Of a stretch of 64,000 nt of DNA, positions 61,458-64,000 are shown one piece after another. The notes beneath the pieces were generated by a model. The model did not search any database. It was not told the DNA's origin and worked only from the letters and a program-made list of their open reading frames with translations. The DNA is from JACDAE01 sp034438015. Lineage in GTDB: Bacteria > Chloroflexota > Ktedonobacteria > Ktedonobacterales > Ktedonobacteraceae. Within the stretch, counting starts at the first letter, position 1. Every line of letters starts with the position of its first letter. Both the position numbers and the translations under genes were made by a program. The stretch covers positions 1 through 64,000 of the forward strand of contig DAOTTD010000383.1 in assembly GCA_034438015.1 (NCBI GenBank), read 5' to 3'.

Positions 61458-62765
61458 ATGGATTACAGAGATCTTGAATCCGAGCATTCTCTGATATCAA
61501 GCAGCAGAGAAACGCCGAAAACAAAAGAGCAGTGGCTGGCGGAGGGCGATGCTCATTTCAGAGATGGCTGGTACCAGGCAGCGCTTACCTCTTATGAGCA
61601 GGCGTTACGCCTCGACCCACAGAGCAAGCATGCGCAGCAAGGGAGATTTCATACCACCTCTCGTCTCAAGCGCCATGAAGAAGGCAGCACATCTCATCAG
61701 AAGGCGATTCATCTCTCTCCTCACCTCGCATACGAGCACTATAACACCGGCAACACGCTCTACCAGCTCGGTAGCTACGAAGAGGCCCTGGCCGCCTACA
61801 AGCAGGCGATCGCCAGCTCACCGAATTTTGTCCAGGCCTATCAGGGTCAGGGCAACGCGCTCTACCGGCTCAGGCGCTACATCGAAGCCATAGCAGCTTT
61901 TGAGCAGGCGATCCGGCAGGTCCCCAGCTATGCAGAGGCGCATTATAGTAAAGGTATTGCGCTCTCCACCCTCAAGCGCTACGACGAAGCTCTACTCGCA
62001 TTTGAGCAGACCGCCGGGCTGACACCATACGACGCGGGAACGCACTTCAACCGTGGCATCGCCCTGTACGGGCTCAAACGCTACGACGAGGCCCTGGTTG
62101 CCTTCGAGGAGTCTATCCGCCTTGTCCCCAACAACGCCCTCAGCTACCACAACAAGGCCAAAGTGCTCTACAGCCTCAAGCGTTACAACGAGGCCCTTCA
62201 GGCCTGCGAGCAGGCACTGCACATTGCCCCTACCTATGTCAGTGCCTACAACAACAAGGGGAACGTGCTCTATGGCCTCAAGCGCTACGACGAGGCCCTG
62301 GAAACCTACAGACAGGCTGTCAAACTTGCTCCCCAGGATGTACGGACATACTATAATATGAGCAAGGCCCTCTATGGCCTCAAGCGCTACGACGAGGCCC
62401 TGGCGCTCAGCGAGCAGGCGATCCAGCTTGCCCCTCAGGATGCGCGCTCCTACTACAATAAAGGTAACATCCTCTACGGCCTTAAAAACTATGAAGAAGC
62501 TCTCATCGCCTACGAGCAGGCAACGCGCCTCGATCCCACCGACGCACGCGTCATTCGCGCCAAGGGACAAACATACTACCGTCTGAAATGTTACAACGAT
62601 GCGTTCACGGCGTCGGAACAGGCCATTCGCCTGGACCCTACCGATGCCTCGTCGTATGCCTTCAAGACCCGTACAGCCTGGAAGCTCAGACGCGTTCACG
62701 AGACCTTTTCAACCCTCAAGAAAACAGTGGCCTACTATATGATGCAGCGGAGAAGAAGATCCTGA
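61458..62765 (+). CDS. TPR-repeat protein (about 11 repeats)
   Basis: A 435-residue protein made almost entirely of 34-residue TPR units. About eleven are visible, most with the pattern YGLKRYDEALxAxEQAIxLxP. Several are very similar at DNA level (GGCCTCAAGCGCTACGACGA recurs), showing recent internal duplication. It has a basic end (KKTVAYYMMQRRRRS). It follows the transmembrane kinase by 58 bases and probably works with it as a scaffold. Confidence 0.9.
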   Translation: MDYRDLESEHSLISSSRETPKTKEQWLAEGDAHFRDGWYQAALTSYEQALRLDPQSKHAQQGRFHTTSRLKRHEEGSTSHQKAIHLSPHLAYEHYNTGNTLYQLGSYEEALAAYKQAIASSPNFVQAYQGQGNALYRLRRYIEAIAAFEQAIRQVPSYAEAHYSKGIALSTLKRYDEALLAFEQTAGLTPYDAGTHFNRGIALYGLKRYDEALVAFEESIRLVPNNALSYHNKAKVLYSLKRYNEALQACEQALHIAPTYVSAYNNKGNVLYGLKRYDEALETYRQAVKLAPQDVRTYYNMSKALYGLKRYDEALALSEQAIQLAPQDARSYYNKGNILYGLKNYEEALIAYEQATRLDPTDARVIRAKGQTYYRLKCYNDAFTASEQAIRLDPTDASSYAFKTRTAWKLRRVHETFSTLKKTVAYYMMQRRRRS

Positions 62766-62874
62766 CGCTTCATAAAAAAGATGGGACACTTTTGATAATG
62801 CCTTGCCGTCAAGGAAAGCTACAGTTTATGCTATTGTTAACCAATCATCAATAGAACTGACTGAGGGACAATAC

Positions 62875-63318
62875 ATGGAGACTAACGCTGATATTGATAT
62901 GGCCGACTATCGCGCGCTTTCAGAATTTCGTTATCAGATTCGCCGTTTTATGCGCTTTAGTGAACAGATGGCCCGCTCCGCAGGACTCGAGCCGCAGCAG
63001 CACCAGTTACTCTTGGCGATCAAGGGACTCCCCGAAAGCAGAAAAGCAGCCATAGGCGAACTGGCCGAGCGGCTACAGATTCAGCACCACAGTACGGTTG
63101 AACTGGTAGATCGTATGATGGAGCGCGGCTTCGTCGAACGTACGCGCGATGAAGCCGATCAAAGGCGTGTGATTGTGCACCTCACCGAACAGGGTGAAGA
63201 GATTCTACGCCGCCTTTCAGCCACCGTCCTGGCGGAACTGAGCGTTACAGGACCGACGCTTGTACATGCTTTGAGCATCCTGATCAGAGATCAGGATGGA
63301 GAGAGGCATGGCGAATAA
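62875..63318 (+). CDS. MarR-family transcriptional regulator
   Basis: A 147-residue MarR protein. The recognition helix region is IGELAERLQIQHHSTVELVD and the wing is DEADQRRVIVHLTEQGEEIL. The frame is open from 62803, but GAGGGA a few bases before ATG 62875 decides the start. It lies 110 bases after the TPR gene and has no obvious target gene beside it. Confidence 0.88.
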   Translation: METNADIDMADYRALSEFRYQIRRFMRFSEQMARSAGLEPQQHQLLLAIKGLPESRKAAIGELAERLQIQHHSTVELVDRMMERGFVERTRDEADQRRVIVHLTEQGEEILRRLSATVLAELSVTGPTLVHALSILIRDQDGERHGE

Positions 63319-63791
63319 TCGGGCCTCTCCTCTTCCAGCCACTTCAAAGCAGTACAGCAAGTTGCTGCCATAATCCGCAACCTGATCTGCCCTTAATTCG
63401 TATCATGCTTATGCTATGTAAAATAGTTATGTGGAGGTTGAGATGGGAAATGAGTACACGAGATCCAGGAAAGCATATCGTTGCATTGCACACGCTGAGT
63501 ATATTCGATACTACCAGCGTACAAATGGAGTTGCACGATGAAAACAAAAATGATGACGAAGCTCATCCGGCTGGCTGCTGCCGTACCGGTTCCACAGAAG
63601 CGCCATGCTGGCAACCGATCCCGCGTCGGTGTATGCTGGCCTCAAACACCAGGACGAGATCGCAATCTAATGTGGCAGCCGACCTGCTGGCCCGCTAGTG
63701 GGAAGATGCCTCCCGGCGCCCAAAGATTCCCACTGCTCTAATTTTCTTACGTCGCATATACACAGTTCTCATACTACAAACATGTTAACAC
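63319..63791. other. Region without a firmly supported gene
   Basis: A 67-codon frame starts at ATG 63538 (MKTKMMTKLIRLAAAVPVPQ) but lacks a domain, and its later sequence is Arg/Pro/Trp-rich and irregular. It may be noise. Nothing else was found here. The end of the leftward DUF815 gene begins at 63792. Confidence 0.35.
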
Positions 63792-64000
63792 TTATAGTAG
63801 TTTGAGCTCAGCCTCCAGATCGTCGATAAACTGGCGCGCGAGACGGCCCGAGCGCCCAACATGCTGGCGCTCCCAATGGAGCGCTCGCTCATTGAGCGCC
63901 TCCTCCGGCAGAATAATACCGCGTTGCTGCGCCAGTCCCGCGACGATCTGGAGGTAGCGCCGCTGATCGGGTGAACTGAATGTTACCCGCAGTCCGAAGC
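63792..64000 (-). CDS. DUF815-type ATPase, 3' end only
   Basis: Only the last 69 codons are inside the window, read leftward from the edge to TAA at 63792. They give GLRVTFSSPDQRRYLQIVAG, then LPEEALNERALHWERQHVGR, then SGRLARQFIDDLEAEL, matching the end of DUF815 P-loop ATPases (AAA-like). The nucleotide-binding part lies outside. The function of this family is not established. Confidence 0.75.
   Translation of the reverse strand, partial: FGLRVTFSSPDQRRYLQIVAGLAQQRGIILPEEALNERALHWERQHVGRSGRLARQFIDDLEAELKLL

Noticed and set aside
62060..62560. Short direct repeats considered as a CRISPR or VNTR locus
   Set aside because: They are 34-residue TPR units of one gene and keep the frame.
63538..63741. 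67-codon frame near the right end
   Set aside because: The start is plausible but the translation is irregular and unlike any known family. Listed only as a doubtful part of an intergenic region.

Overview
The window looks like chromosomal DNA of a soil-type Chloroflexota of the class Ktedonobacteria. This is inferred from the gene set: XRE/NB-ARC and peptidase/STAND proteins, membrane Ser/Thr kinases beside TPR proteins, a PucR regulator, many IS remnants, TnpB, small Cys-pair zinc proteins, and mixed GC with dense core genes. No rRNA, tRNA or CRISPR array was seen.

Layout. (1) 1-8.8 kb is an accessory block: a partial XRE/NB-ARC gene, two small hypotheticals, a decayed OmpR-type response regulator, and a 1222-residue protein joining a trypsin-like peptidase, an nSTAND1 NTPase, a membrane segment and a beta-helix. 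A broken Trypco1-like gene overlaps its 3' end tail to tail. A complete ISAs1-family insertion with 10-bp target duplications follows. (2) 8.8-33.4 kb is mostly core: phoU, a secreted esterase, sua5, a PucR regulator, a TPR protein, miaB, a D,D-carboxypeptidase, an M20 peptidase, YggT, a flavodoxin, mgtA, a sugar-acid operon (two SDRs and an IlvD/Edd dehydratase), csaA, an odd polymerase-like protein, an acyl-CoA ligase, a cyclase-family hydrolase, argF and a DsrE-like gene. (3) 33.4-39 kb is a second mobile island. An IS630 element with TA duplications splits what was one GIY-YIG/wHTH fusion gene. Next come an excisionase-like HTH gene, a structured region resembling an IscB-type guide RNA with a decayed reading frame, a TnpB gene, hairpins and tiny genes. 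(4) 39-64 kb returns to core and metabolic genes: a marR plus heterodimeric ABC exporter operon, a hydroxyacyl-CoA dehydrogenase, P450, glutamate decarboxylase, CoA transferase, universal stress protein, glucokinase, murB, a UxaA/LarA-like pair, a TerC-family membrane protein preceded by a strongly structured leader, two Ser/Thr kinases with a TPR protein, a MarR regulator and the end of a DUF815 gene.

How the genes work together. The marR/ABC genes form an overlapping operon with an operator-like palindrome, and the two ABC subunits carry complementary degenerate ATP-site residues. The SDR/SDR/dehydratase genes and the UxaA/LarA-like genes are two separate sugar-acid catabolic units. The two kinases and the TPR protein form a signalling cluster. 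Several 5'-truncated genes (M20, alcohol dehydrogenase, DUF998) show repeated gene loss at the edges of core operons.

Most interesting. The transmembrane peptidase/STAND/beta-helix protein with its Trypco1 remnant; the exactly reconstructable GIY-YIG/wHTH fusion cut by IS630; the nested-hairpin element before the TerC gene; and the region combining a possible IscB guide-RNA fossil with TnpB. All family names come from recognition of motifs in the translated sequence. No database search was run.
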